Source of the DNA: Pontibacter sp. FD36
GTDB lineage: Bacteria > Bacteroidota > Bacteroidia > Cytophagales > Hymenobacteraceae
Direction of reading: 5' to 3'
DNA: 64,000 bases
Assembly: GCF_015686655.1 (NCBI RefSeq)
Contig: NZ_JADPMP010000009.1
Location: forward strand, 186,001 to 250,000
Positions 19,046 through 27,756 of this stretch are shown here, piece after piece (positions within the stretch are counted from its first letter, which is position 1; every line of letters starts with the position of its first letter). The notes under the pieces are model-generated. The model ran no database searches and was not told the origin of the DNA. It saw only the letters and a program-made list of their open reading frames with translations. Both the position numbers and the translations under genes were made by a program.

Positions 19046-20581
19046 ATGCGATATATAATATTAGCCTTGCTCCTGCTCGGTTTTGCTGCACCTGAGGTGC
19101 GTGCGCAGCAGGAGTTCGCCAGCCTGGAGCTTCCCTTGCGCCGGGCTGAAGATCTGGTGTCGGTGGCCGATGGTGACGGCAATGTCTGTCTCTACTTCTT
19201 TCAGGGTGGCAAGCTGCACTTTAGCCTGGTAGATGCGAAGGGTCAGACCGTAGCGACTCAGGAGATACCGTACCGCAACGGCCAGCAGCCACAGGTGCTG
19301 GGTACCCGCGTAACCGATACTGAGTTTGTATTTTATAGCCGGTATGTAAACGGCAGCAAAGAGTTTGTGCGCCCTTTTGCCGTAAACAGGTATAGCGGTG
19401 GTTTCCGTAGCCTGCCCGATGTGCCGCTGCGCCGTGACAGAAACGAGACGTTTGTCGGCGCCTTTGCCGATGCATCTCATTTTTACATGATTTATACCGA
19501 TAAGAAGGATAACCTGATCCTGCACCGTGAGTTGGATGAAAGCTACTACGAGAAGAAGACCTTCCAGATGGCGGACCTGCCGCGCACCCGTACCCGTAGC
19601 GAACGCCAGCAGGAACTGATCTTTGTGCACCCTGACTTGGAGCGCACCGTGTTTGCCGGTCAGCACCGCAGCAAGATCTACACCCGCGGTGATAAGCTAT
19701 ACCTGGTATTCGACGGTTTCTCGCTGCGTGGCAAGAAGAATGAACTGACCACTGAGATTCTGACACTCGACTGGCCAAGTGGCCAAACCGAATACCGTAC
19801 ACTGCCGTCGTTGACCGTTAAAAGCGCGTCCAATTTCAACTCTTTCCTGCATGCCAACACCCTGTTCCGGGTACAATTGGAGAAAGACGAATTTACGTTG
19901 ACCGCCTTTAACTTCAACACCCTGCAGCCAATCAAGGAGTACAGGTATACGGCTGATCAGGATATCGACATTAAAGCTACGCCAGTGCACCAGCGGGGAG
20001 CAGGCGCCTTGTTCTCGTCAGGCAATAGCGTGATCGAGAAGACCTCTAAGGTGATGCGCAACCTGTCGACGGGCAAACCTGCTATTACCGTAGATGCCTT
20101 CAACGATAGCACACTGCAGCTTACCATCGGTTCGTACCAGCCGCCAAGCCGCCGCAACATAAACGGAGACCCGGGCAGACTAGTGCGTACGCCCGATCGC
20201 TTTATCCAGACCTCACGTGGGCTATACCTGATGCCAGGACGCTGGGTACCGGCCTATACCTTACCGTACAGCTACAGCATGTTCCCGTACAACCGCTACT
20301 ACTACGATCCGTTTTATAACCGATCGGGTGAGCCAGTGGGGCCTGGAACGAGCACCTATTTCAGAGCTGTGCTCGATAGTGAGACGCTCGACAAAGCTTA
20401 TGTAGCAAAAGACGACAGTGCCGCCGCCACCGTGCAGGACAAGATAGAGGCTTACGAAGAAGAGCTGAAGCAGAAGCCAGAGTATAAGACACTATACCGC
20501 TATGGCAACAACAAGCTGCACTACGGCTATTTCGACAAGCGTAGTAAGACCTTTAAGATACTGGAGTTCACACAGAACTAA
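19046..20581 (+). CDS. Secreted protein of unknown function
   Basis: This is a 511-residue exported protein. I chose the ATG at 19046, which begins a clean signal peptide (MRYIILALLLLGFAAPEVRA, then QQ). The in-frame start at 18953 would translate through the asnS terminator. The body has repeated beta-strand blocks with conserved Phe/Tyr and Asp/Gly turns (DGDGNVCLYFFQGGKLHF, TEFVFYSRYVNGS, FADASHFYMIYTDKKDNLILHRE), consistent with a beta-propeller-like fold, though I cannot name a family. A Tyr/Pro-rich segment lies near residues 410-430 (YSYSMFPYNRYYYDPFY). Confidence 0.75.
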   Translation: MRYIILALLLLGFAAPEVRAQQEFASLELPLRRAEDLVSVADGDGNVCLYFFQGGKLHFSLVDAKGQTVATQEIPYRNGQQPQVLGTRVTDTEFVFYSRYVNGSKEFVRPFAVNRYSGGFRSLPDVPLRRDRNETFVGAFADASHFYMIYTDKKDNLILHRELDESYYEKKTFQMADLPRTRTRSERQQELIFVHPDLERTVFAGQHRSKIYTRGDKLYLVFDGFSLRGKKNELTTEILTLDWPSGQTEYRTLPSLTVKSASNFNSFLHANTLFRVQLEKDEFTLTAFNFNTLQPIKEYRYTADQDIDIKATPVHQRGAGALFSSGNSVIEKTSKVMRNLSTGKPAITVDAFNDSTLQLTIGSYQPPSRRNINGDPGRLVRTPDRFIQTSRGLYLMPGRWVPAYTLPYSYSMFPYNRYYYDPFYNRSGEPVGPGTSTYFRAVLDSETLDKAYVAKDDSAAATVQDKIEAYEEELKQKPEYKTLYRYGNNKLHYGYFDKRSKTFKILEFTQN

Positions 20582-20588
20582 GGCCAAT

Positions 20589-20623
20589 AAAAAAGCTTCG
20601 CCGGAATTCGGCGAAGCTTTTTT
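20589..20623 (+). terminator. Bidirectional terminator
   Basis: A perfect 15-bp stem (20589-20603 with 20609-20623) with loop GAATT has an A-run at one foot and a T-run at the other. It lies between the convergent genes ending at 20581 and 20645. Confidence 0.85.
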
Positions 20624-20644
20624 GTGCTTTATACCTGAGAGCTT

Positions 20645-21139
20645 TTACAAACCCATCATTTTCTGGATCTTGGCCTGCACGGCCGGGTCCTGCTGGTAAG
20701 CCAGCATGATCTGCTCGTAGCGCTCTACTGACATGCCATCTTTCTGAATAGCAGCCTGCATGTTCTTTTCAATGTCAGGTTGCATTTCCATCATACGTCC
20801 GATCGCTTTGTTAAAAGCGGCCTTCTCTTCTGCTGTGCCTTCGGCTTCAGCCAGCTTCTGCTGCTGATGTGCCTGCGCCAGGGTGTTGAATTTATCAACG
20901 CTTAGTTTCTCTTCTTCCAGAATCACCAGCATGGCTTTTTCGCTTTCCTGCTGCAGCTCCATCAAACGGGTACTGGCATCTACAAAAAGCTTGATATCCT
21001 GATCAGAAATAGCTTGCGCCTGTTGCTGCGGTGCTTTCTGAGGAGTAGCCTGCTGGGCTACTGCGCTACCGCCTATTGACACGAAGCCTACAACAAGTCC
21101 TGCCACGGCAGTGGCCTTCAGTTTATGTAAAATATTCAT
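20645..21139 (-). CDS. DUF4168 exported helical protein
   Basis: This 164-residue protein has a signal peptide of about 28 residues ending AVAQQ, a short Gln/Pro-rich linker, then an all-helical DUF4168 region (ISDQDIKLFVDASTRLMELQQ, later DGMSVERYEQIMLAYQQDP). The family is small, periplasmic and of unknown role. It is a single gene; upstream is an AT-rich 269-bp spacer without evident features. Confidence 0.82.
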   Translation of the reverse strand: MNILHKLKATAVAGLVVGFVSIGGSAVAQQATPQKAPQQQAQAISDQDIKLFVDASTRLMELQQESEKAMLVILEEEKLSVDKFNTLAQAHQQQKLAEAEGTAEEKAAFNKAIGRMMEMQPDIEKNMQAAIQKDGMSVERYEQIMLAYQQDPAVQAKIQKMMGL

Positions 21140-21408
21140 GAGACTCGGGGTTAAAAATTTTGAAATGATGAATAAAGAAAGACGGGTTCACTTGATCGCT
21201 ATATAAGCTATACCTGACTCTTAATTAAAATGTTTTGAAGCTATAACTTGCAAGAACCTAGCCAGGTTATTCAACTGCTCTCAGAGGCCCCAAACTTTAC
21301 TTTTAATATTCCGATGGAAAAGGTAACTTAAATGTAAAATATAAGCAGGATATGGCCCCAAAAAAGGCTATTGTAAATTGAGAGAAGCTTAGCTGGATTA
21401 GCAGGTTT
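21140..21408. other. AT-rich spacer between kmo and the DUF4168 gene
   Basis: This stretch of 269 bases is low in GC and contains one CTATACCT-type word near 21208. I see no open frame with coding character, no tRNA and no strong hairpin. It should hold the DUF4168 promoter and the end of the kmo transcript. Confidence 0.4.
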
Positions 21409-22794
21409 TTACGCCTCCTGCGCCTGATAGCTTTTCAGTTTCTCTTTCTTAACAAGCTGCTTTTCCAGCAGTTTATGCACCTCCGGCTTGTCGTAGTCTT
21501 CCACAGTTTTGATATGCTTCATCACCTTTTTCATGATCTTGTCCTGCTCACGGCCTGTCTCCAGGGCGTAGGAATAAGGTAAGTCTGTGAAGGTTACCAT
21601 GGAGTAGAGCGGAATCCACTTGTCGGGGTATTGCTGGTTGATCTTGCCTTCAATCTTCTTGCGGAGCAGGAAGCGCGGGTCGGCCACCTTGTCGCGCATC
21701 TCGATGAAGTTCATCACGGCCAGGTCGGCAATGGCATCGGCATCGGGTTTGCGTTTGCGCTCAAACTTCTTGAACAGGCTTTCCCAATCCCCGCTGAAGT
21801 TTTCGAGCATTTGGTCCAGCACGGTGATATCCTCAAAGCCAGCGTTCATACCTTGCCCGTAGAACGGTACCACCGCATGGCAGGCGTCGCCGATCAGCAG
21901 AGCTTTGTCTTCGAAAGACCAGGGGAAGCACTTGACCGTCACCAGCGAACCGATGGGGTTAGAGAAGTAGTCCTCGGCCAGATCAGGCATCAAAGGTATA
22001 GCATCGGGGAAAGTCTGCAGGAAAAAGTTGAGCAGGTTGTCGTCGGTTTTGATGCTCTCAAAGGAAAGCTCACCCTCGTAAGGAAAAAACAAGGTACAGG
22101 TGAAGCTGCCGTCGATGTTGGGCAGGGCGATCATCATGTAGTTGCCGCGCGGCCAGATGTGCAGGGCGTTCTTCTCCAATGCCCAGCCACCGTCTGCGGT
22201 TGGCGGTATGGTCAGCTCCTTGTAGCCGTACTCCAGGTAGCTTTGTGAGTAGTTGTAGCGTTCGGTTTTCTGCATGGCGTTGCGCACCATCGAAAAAGCC
22301 CCGTCGGCTCCGAACAGCATTTCGGTTTGCAGCTCTTCCAGCTCGCCTGTTTCGTGATTGCGCAGTGTGGCTTTGCTTTGGCGCAGGTCCAGGTCGAGCA
22401 GCTGGCGGTTGAAGTGGTAGGTGATATCGGGATTTGACTCCGACAGATCCATCAAAGCAGCGTTCAGACCTGCACGGGAAACCGAATAGATCGACTGCCC
22501 CTCTTTACCGTACGGCTGAAACGTGAGCTTGCCCTGTTCATCGTGCATCATGCGGCCATGCATCGGGATAGCCACTTTGCGCACAGCCTCCTCTATACCT
22601 ATACCTCTAAGCGCTTTGAAGCCGCGGTCGCTCAGGGCGAGGTTGATCGAACGGCCACCATCAAGCAGGATCTTGCGCATGTCGGGTCGGCGCTCGTAGA
22701 TGTCCACTTTGTGACCGCGCTTGGCCAGATATAGCGACAGCAGCGAACCAACCAGTCCGGCTCCCATGATGGTGATGTTCTTTCTCTCAGTCAT
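21409..22794 (-). CDS. kmo: Kynurenine 3-monooxygenase
   Basis: This FAD enzyme hydroxylates L-kynurenine to 3-hydroxykynurenine with NADPH and oxygen. It has 461 residues. Features are the N-terminal Rossmann FAD motif (GAGLVGSLLSLYLAKRGH then DIYERR), a GRSINLALSDRG segment characteristic of KMO, and the second FAD motif GDACHAVVPFYGQGMNAGFED. The C-terminal part is helical and Lys-rich. The rest of the pathway lies at 35036-41389, 12 kb away and separated by ion transporters. Tryptophan dioxygenase and kynurenine formamidase are not in the window. Confidence 0.95.
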   Translation of the reverse strand: MTERKNITIMGAGLVGSLLSLYLAKRGHKVDIYERRPDMRKILLDGGRSINLALSDRGFKALRGIGIEEAVRKVAIPMHGRMMHDEQGKLTFQPYGKEGQSIYSVSRAGLNAALMDLSESNPDITYHFNRQLLDLDLRQSKATLRNHETGELEELQTEMLFGADGAFSMVRNAMQKTERYNYSQSYLEYGYKELTIPPTADGGWALEKNALHIWPRGNYMMIALPNIDGSFTCTLFFPYEGELSFESIKTDDNLLNFFLQTFPDAIPLMPDLAEDYFSNPIGSLVTVKCFPWSFEDKALLIGDACHAVVPFYGQGMNAGFEDITVLDQMLENFSGDWESLFKKFERKRKPDADAIADLAVMNFIEMRDKVADPRFLLRKKIEGKINQQYPDKWIPLYSMVTFTDLPYSYALETGREQDKIMKKVMKHIKTVEDYDKPEVHKLLEKQLVKKEKLKSYQAQEA

Positions 22795-22873
22795 AGTGTG
22801 AGGTTCAGGGCTTCTTGTTCTGTAAAGAAACGTTTTCCAATCGGGAAAGGCAATACTCCGGCGGCATTATACC

Positions 22874-23467
22874 TTAGCCAATGATTGTACGGAAAGTCAG
22901 GTTAATGCGGGGCGCGATAGGACGACTTGTTTTGGGCAGTTGGTGCTGCCAGTGCTGTTGCGTAGTTGCCTGCATGAGCAAGAGGCTGCCGTGCTGCAGT
23001 GTAAGCTTCAAAGCAGGCAGGTCTTTGCGCTTGCGGTGCCGAAAGGCAAAGCCCCGCTCTCCGCCAAAACTGATGGAGGCTATACCTGGCCCAAGCGATT
23101 TTTCGTCGTCTGCGTGCCAGCCCATGCTGTCCTGCCCGTGACGGTAGTAGTTGAGCAGCACGCTGTTATACCTGTCGCCTGAGGCGGCTTCTACTTTTTC
23201 TTTCAGCTCCTGCAGCACAGGCAGCCAGGGCTGGGGTGCATTGTACAGGCCTGAGTAGGTATAGCCTTTGTCTCCGTACCAGGCAGTGAGACGTGGCAGG
23301 GGCAGCTGTTTGCTAAACATTTTGATTTCCTCTTGCTGCCAGGCTACTTCCTCGGTCAGTCGCTGCAGGTATAGGTCGCTTTCTTCTTTCGTGAAAAAGT
23401 GCGCTGCGTAGTATACCTCGGCATCGGGCATGTCGAGTTGGGTGAAGCCTTCGCTATTCGGAATCAT
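22874..23467 (-). CDS. alkB: AlkB-like 2-oxoglutarate dioxygenase
   Basis: This is an Fe(II)/2-oxoglutarate-dependent DNA/RNA demethylase-type protein of 197 residues. I chose the ATG at 23465-23467 (MIPNSEGFTQLDMPD), which overlaps the antiporter gene by 14 bases. An upstream start at 23494 is possible and would overlap by 41. Motifs resemble the ALKBH2/3-type branch: PRLTAWYGDKGYTYSG, NSVLLNYYRHGQDSMGWHADDE with the iron ligands His and Asp (HAD), a later His in QHWQHQLP and the 2OG-binding arginines in RINLTFR. It probably reverses N-alkyl adducts such as 1-methyladenine. Confidence 0.88.
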   Translation of the reverse strand: MIPNSEGFTQLDMPDAEVYYAAHFFTKEESDLYLQRLTEEVAWQQEEIKMFSKQLPLPRLTAWYGDKGYTYSGLYNAPQPWLPVLQELKEKVEAASGDRYNSVLLNYYRHGQDSMGWHADDEKSLGPGIASISFGGERGFAFRHRKRKDLPALKLTLQHGSLLLMQATTQQHWQHQLPKTSRPIAPRINLTFRTIIG

Positions 23468-25172
23468 CTTCTTTTCTGGTTCTCTCCTGATCACTTTCTA
23501 TCTCTTGCTCCGCTTCCGCCTTTTCGTCTTTCTCCACTTCGTGACTGAACATTTCGGCTACATGCTGCGCAGAGTCTTTGTAAGGTTCTAAAATGAACTG
23601 GGCGCCTGCCTCTCTGAGCGCCACTACAGCTCTGTCGCTGGTAGCGGTTACAGCCACCTGGCCCTGAAAATCGTGGTGCCACAGCAGTTTCATCAGGGCG
23701 ATGTTTACGTTCACCTCCGAAATGGTACTGATGACGTTCGATACCTTTTTTATAGGCAACACCTCGGCTAAATCCGGGTCTTCGGCATCGCAGTACACGG
23801 CATTCAAGTCGTTCTCTGTCCAGTTGTTCACAATGGCCGGGTTGATGTCTGCCCCGACATACTTCAGTCCTTTTTCTTTTAAGGCAGTGGCTATACGCTG
23901 GCCGTAACGCCCTAAGCCGAAGATAAGCACATCCAGTTTTTCGGTATCGTCTTCGAGCTCCTTGGGCTGCGTCGGTTTCTTTTTCTCAAATACGCCGAGC
24001 ATGGGCCCAAGCCAGTCGTAGAGTTTGTCCGAGAACATGATCATGTAGGTGGAGAGCGTGATGGTGATAAGGCCAACCAGCGTCACCAGTCCTAACGTTT
24101 CTTCGTCGATGTGACCCACGCCCATGCCCATGTTGATGAGGATAAGCGAGAACTCACTGATCTGCGCTACGGTTAGGCCTGCCTTAAAGGAGGTGCGCTT
24201 GTGGTAGCCCATAATACCCATGATGATGAGCACGATGATCGGGTTGCCGACCAGCACAAACACCGAGAATATAATGGACGGCACGACCTGTTCGCCCATC
24301 AGCCCCAGGTTGAGTTGCGAACCCAGATCAAGGAAAAAGAACAACAGCAGGAAGTCGCGCACGCTGGTGAGTCGGCCGCTGATCACTTCGCGGTACTGTG
24401 TGGAGGCCAGCGATATACCTGCGAGAAAAGCACCCACTTCCTTGCTAAAGCCCAGAAAATCGCCCAGCGCGGCCAGCAGGATCGCCCAGCCAATGGAGAA
24501 GAGCACCAGTAATTCCTGCGAGTCGGCCAGTTGCTTGGTCACTCTCGGAATCACATACTTCATAAGCACGGCCACCACCGCAAACATGGCAATGCCCTTG
24601 CCGAACACAAAGAGCAGGTCCATTCCGACGGAGCGATCCGACTCGGCACCCAGCGCCGACAGCACGATCATTACTACGACCACCACAATGTCCTGCACAA
24701 TCAGGAAGCCAAGTGCGATCTGCCCGTGCAGCATGTCGATCTCCTTTTTGTCGGAGAGCAGCTTGACGATGATGATGGTACTCGAAAACGTGAGTGCCAC
24801 CGCCACATACAGCGACTCCAACCACTCAAAACCTAGCGCCATGGCAATGCCAAAACCAAAGACCGAGGTAAAGATCACCTGCCCGAGGCCTGTCATCAAA
24901 GCTACTTTTCCCGTCGATTTAATCAGGTTGATATCCAGTTTGAGGCCTACCACGAAGAGCAGAATGGCAATACCCATCTCGGCGAGCAGATCAATCTCAT
25001 GTTCGGAATTGAGGATGTTGAGCACCGAGGGCCCTACCAGTATGCCTACCGCGATAAACGACACGATAAGTGGCTGCCGCAGCACGCGGCCAATGGCTCC
25101 AGCCAAAGTAGCCAGAAAGATAATGAGGGCGAACTCGTAAAATTGGTTGTTGATCAGCTCACTTAGGTTCAT
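23454..25172 (-). CDS. CPA2-family cation:proton antiporter with TrkA-N domain
   Basis: This is an inner-membrane Kef-type K+(Na+)/H+ exchanger of 572 residues. About 12 membrane helices run to residue 385 (FYEFALIIFLATLAGAIGRVL at the start; GFLIVQDIVVVVVMIV and AFLAGISLA in the core). After a short charged linker a TrkA-N/RCK Rossmann domain begins near residue 411 (DVLIFGLGRYGQRIATALKEKG), which binds nucleotide to gate transport. The last 40 residues are Glu/Lys-rich. Its end overlaps the AlkB-like gene. It is one of three antiporters with regulatory TrkA parts in this region. Confidence 0.92.
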   Translation of the reverse strand: MNLSELINNQFYEFALIIFLATLAGAIGRVLRQPLIVSFIAVGILVGPSVLNILNSEHEIDLLAEMGIAILLFVVGLKLDINLIKSTGKVALMTGLGQVIFTSVFGFGIAMALGFEWLESLYVAVALTFSSTIIIVKLLSDKKEIDMLHGQIALGFLIVQDIVVVVVMIVLSALGAESDRSVGMDLLFVFGKGIAMFAVVAVLMKYVIPRVTKQLADSQELLVLFSIGWAILLAALGDFLGFSKEVGAFLAGISLASTQYREVISGRLTSVRDFLLLFFFLDLGSQLNLGLMGEQVVPSIIFSVFVLVGNPIIVLIIMGIMGYHKRTSFKAGLTVAQISEFSLILINMGMGVGHIDEETLGLVTLVGLITITLSTYMIMFSDKLYDWLGPMLGVFEKKKPTQPKELEDDTEKLDVLIFGLGRYGQRIATALKEKGLKYVGADINPAIVNNWTENDLNAVYCDAEDPDLAEVLPIKKVSNVISTISEVNVNIALMKLLWHHDFQGQVAVTATSDRAVVALREAGAQFILEPYKDSAQHVAEMFSHEVEKDEKAEAEQEIESDQERTRKEDDSE

Positions 25173-25203
25173 AGTAGTAGATTGGGGTGTGGCGTGTGCA
25201 CTA

Positions 25204-25253
25204 AAAAAAGCGCTCCCGACTTAATACAGAGCACAGGGGCTTTTAGTTTTAAG
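25204..25253 (-). terminator. Possible terminator after the Usp gene
   Basis: On the minus strand an imperfect stem with AAAAGC at one foot and GCTTTTTTT at the other lies just downstream of the stop of the Usp gene at 25277. The stem is interrupted, so confidence is limited. Confidence 0.4.
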
Positions 25254-25276
25254 ACTTGGTTCTATACCTAGATGTG

Positions 25277-26116
25277 CTATACCTGTTCCTGCTCTACCTC
25301 CGGCAACACAATCAGCGGAACAGAGGCGTCGTAGACCAACTCGTTGATCAGGAAGCGGCGAAAAACCTGGTTTGTGAAAGAGCGGGACCCTTTCTGTACC
25401 ACCAGCATGCCATCGGCGTGGGCGTTCATGTATTGCTTTAAGGTATAGAAAGCATCTTCTCCCTCGAAAGCCTCTATGTGAGCATCACGCTCACCATGGT
25501 ACATCTCCCGCAACTCTTTCAGGTAGCTCATCGTTTGCTTCATGCTGTCCTTCTTCGCCACTACAGACAGAAAACGGATGTGCTTGATCTTATCACCGAA
25601 CAGCTGAAGCACCTTGTCAAGCTCTGCCGTGTTGAGTCTGTATTTGTAGTACACACTTACATAAAGCGTGTCAGGCGCCATGTTGAAAGAGTGCCGGGGC
25701 ACAGCCACTACCACATCGTTTGTTTCGTCAATTACACTAATGGCCATGCTGCCCATAAAGATCCGCTTCAGGAAGCCAGTCCCTTTCAGCCCTACAAAGA
25801 TTATATTATAATAGTACTCACTTAACAGACGCTGCAGCGATATAATCAGGCTGTCCTCGGCTACCCGATAGCTGATGTGGCGTGTATCAGGCAGGTGCTG
25901 CATCGCAAACGCTTTGAGTTTGTTCAGGGCTTTATCGGTCTCATAACCGATTATTTCATTGCGAGTGCTGGCATCGGTGAGGGCTGGTGCCATAACAATG
26001 GGCTCGTGCAGAAGCAACACGTCAGCGGCCATGCTGTCAGCCCAGTGCTTGGCCAGCTGCAGCTCAAATTTAGAGTAAGAGGAAAAGTCGATCAGTACTA
26101 TAAACCTGGTTTTCAT
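25277..26116 (-). CDS. Tandem universal stress protein (UspA family)
   Basis: This 279-residue cytoplasmic protein has two Usp-like halves. The first starts KTRFIVLIDFSSYSKFELQLAKHWADSM and ends with VVVAVPRHS. The second ends with VYDASVPLIVLPEVEQEQV. The ATP-binding GxxGxG(S) pattern is degenerate (GLKGTGFLKRIFMGSMA in half one). The start could be 26116 or two codons earlier at 26122. A much longer frame to 26212 looks non-coding. It is divergent from the Na+:alanine symporter gene and upstream of the antiporter gene on the same strand, a frequent Usp context in Bacteroidota. Confidence 0.82.
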   Translation of the reverse strand: MKTRFIVLIDFSSYSKFELQLAKHWADSMAADVLLLHEPIVMAPALTDASTRNEIIGYETDKALNKLKAFAMQHLPDTRHISYRVAEDSLIISLQRLLSEYYYNIIFVGLKGTGFLKRIFMGSMAISVIDETNDVVVAVPRHSFNMAPDTLYVSVYYKYRLNTAELDKVLQLFGDKIKHIRFLSVVAKKDSMKQTMSYLKELREMYHGERDAHIEAFEGEDAFYTLKQYMNAHADGMLVVQKGSRSFTNQVFRRFLINELVYDASVPLIVLPEVEQEQV

Positions 26117-26220
26117 CGGCATGGGTTTAGCAGTATACCTGTACCAGTACTGGCACCTATATCTGTAAGCTACGAAAAAATACGGCAATTGTATAGTGCC
26201 ATTGGTTGCCATTCTAAGCG

Positions 26221-26228
26221 TATCTTTG
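26221..26228 (+). promoter_or_regulatory. Candidate -7 element for the Na+:alanine symporter gene
   Basis: TATCTTTG matches TAnnTTTG and lies 30 bases before the proposed TTG start. TTG triplets occur about 16 bases upstream, slightly short of the usual spacing. Confidence 0.4.
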
Positions 26229-26258
26229 TAGCTTTCTACTTAAGCAACCTATTTTCTA

Positions 26259-27659
26259 TTGAAAGCATTAGAAGAGTTTTTAGTATGGTTTAGTGACGCC
26301 GCATGGGGTATGCCTTTGTTGATCCTCCTGATGGGCGGCGGTTTTTACTTTATGTTTTACTCAGGCTTCCTGCCCTTCCGCTACCTGCGCCATGCCATCA
26401 ACGTGCTGCGTGGCAAATACGACGACCCCGACGACCCGGGGGACATCAACCACTTTGAGGCGCTGTCGGCTGCGCTGGCGGCTACTGTAGGCATGGGCAA
26501 CATCAGCGGTGTGGCCGTGGCCATCGCCATTGGCGGGCCGGGTGTGCTGTTCTGGATGTGGGTGAGTGCCTTTGTAGGTATGGCCACCAAGTTTTTTACC
26601 TGTTCCCTGTCGGTGATGTACCGTGGCCACGACAGCGTAGGCCACCTGGAGGGCGGACCGATGTACGTGATTGAGACAGGCCTTGGCAAGAAATGGAAAC
26701 CGCTGGCGGCCTTCTTCGCTATTGCGGGTCTGTTTGGTACGCTGCCTATCTTCCAGGCCAACCAGCTCACGCAGGTCATCCGGGAGGTTGTGCTCGAGCC
26801 TAATGGATTCACGACCACTGACTTATTCTACACCAACCTTACCATCGGACTGGTGCTGGTGTTCATTACATCTCTGGTGATTTTCGGAGGTATACAGCGC
26901 ATTGGCCATGTGGCGGGCAAAATGGTGCCAGGCATGGTGGTGCTCTACATGTTGGCTGTGTTCTACATCATGTTCGTGAACTACACTGCTATACCTGATG
27001 CCTTCGCCTTGATCTTCAGGGACGCCTTCTCGGCTCAAACTGTGCTGGGCGGTGCTGTGGGTGCGATCATTATTGCGGGTGCACGCAGGGCGGCCTTCTC
27101 GAATGAGGCAGGTATAGGCACGGCCTCTATGATGCATGGCGCCGCCAAAACCGACGAGCCTATTCGCGAGGGACTGGTTGCCATGCTAGGACCTTTCATT
27201 GACACCATCGTAGTTTGTACGCTCACCGGTCTGGCCATCATCCTGACGGGTACGTGGCAGGATACCGATGCCAGCGGCGTGACTATGACGGCCACTGCCT
27301 TCAACAATGCCATGCCTGGCTTTGGCAGCTATGTACTGGTGGTGTGTGTGATGATTTTCGCCTTCACTTCGTTGTTTTCCTACTCTTACTATGGCACCAA
27401 ATGCTTCAGCTACCTCTTCGGTGCGAAGTATAAGCACTACTACAACTACTTCTATGTAGCCACTATCGTGTTTGGCGCCACCGCCACCATCACTGCCGTA
27501 ATCGCCCTTATCGACGGCATGTATGCTATGATGGCGATTCCTACCATGGTATCGGCCCTGTTGCTTTCGCCAAAGGTGATGGCTGCCGCGCGGGATTATT
27601 TTGCAAGGATGAAGGAGTTCCGGGAAGAGGCTAAAGAAAAGGAGGCAAAGGGAGTATAA
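26259..27659 (+). CDS. Sodium:alanine symporter (AGCS family)
   Basis: This membrane carrier imports alanine or glycine with Na+. It has 466 residues and 9-11 hydrophobic helices. Family motifs are visible: EALSAALAATVGMGNISGVAVAI near residue 68, GGPMYVIETGLGK, FSNEAGIGTASMMHGAAKTDEPIREG near 285, and YYGTKCFSYLFG. The start is TTG at 26259; the next in-frame ATG is at codon 18, inside the first helix, so TTG is preferred. It is a single-gene unit closed by the hairpin at 27714-27752. Confidence 0.93.
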   Translation: MKALEEFLVWFSDAAWGMPLLILLMGGGFYFMFYSGFLPFRYLRHAINVLRGKYDDPDDPGDINHFEALSAALAATVGMGNISGVAVAIAIGGPGVLFWMWVSAFVGMATKFFTCSLSVMYRGHDSVGHLEGGPMYVIETGLGKKWKPLAAFFAIAGLFGTLPIFQANQLTQVIREVVLEPNGFTTTDLFYTNLTIGLVLVFITSLVIFGGIQRIGHVAGKMVPGMVVLYMLAVFYIMFVNYTAIPDAFALIFRDAFSAQTVLGGAVGAIIIAGARRAAFSNEAGIGTASMMHGAAKTDEPIREGLVAMLGPFIDTIVVCTLTGLAIILTGTWQDTDASGVTMTATAFNNAMPGFGSYVLVVCVMIFAFTSLFSYSYYGTKCFSYLFGAKYKHYYNYFYVATIVFGATATITAVIALIDGMYAMMAIPTMVSALLLSPKVMAAARDYFARMKEFREEAKEKEAKGV

Positions 27660-27713
27660 AAATTAAAGCTGAGCGGTTCGCAAAGCAGTATAATTTCAAA
27701 TCTCCGGCATAAG

Positions 27714-27752
27714 AAAAAGGAGCCTGTTCTATAAAAGAACAGGCTCCTTTTT
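27714..27752. terminator. Bidirectional terminator
   Basis: A perfect 17-bp stem (27714-27730 with 27736-27752) around loop ATAAA has A- and T-runs on its two feet. It serves the symporter gene and the convergent MscS gene. Confidence 0.88.
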
Positions 27753-27756
27753 TATT

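Noticed and set aside
24220-25140. 306-residue plus-strand frame opposite the antiporter gene
   Set aside because: Ser/Thr/Met-rich shadow of the antiporter's membrane helices read on the wrong strand. No domain.
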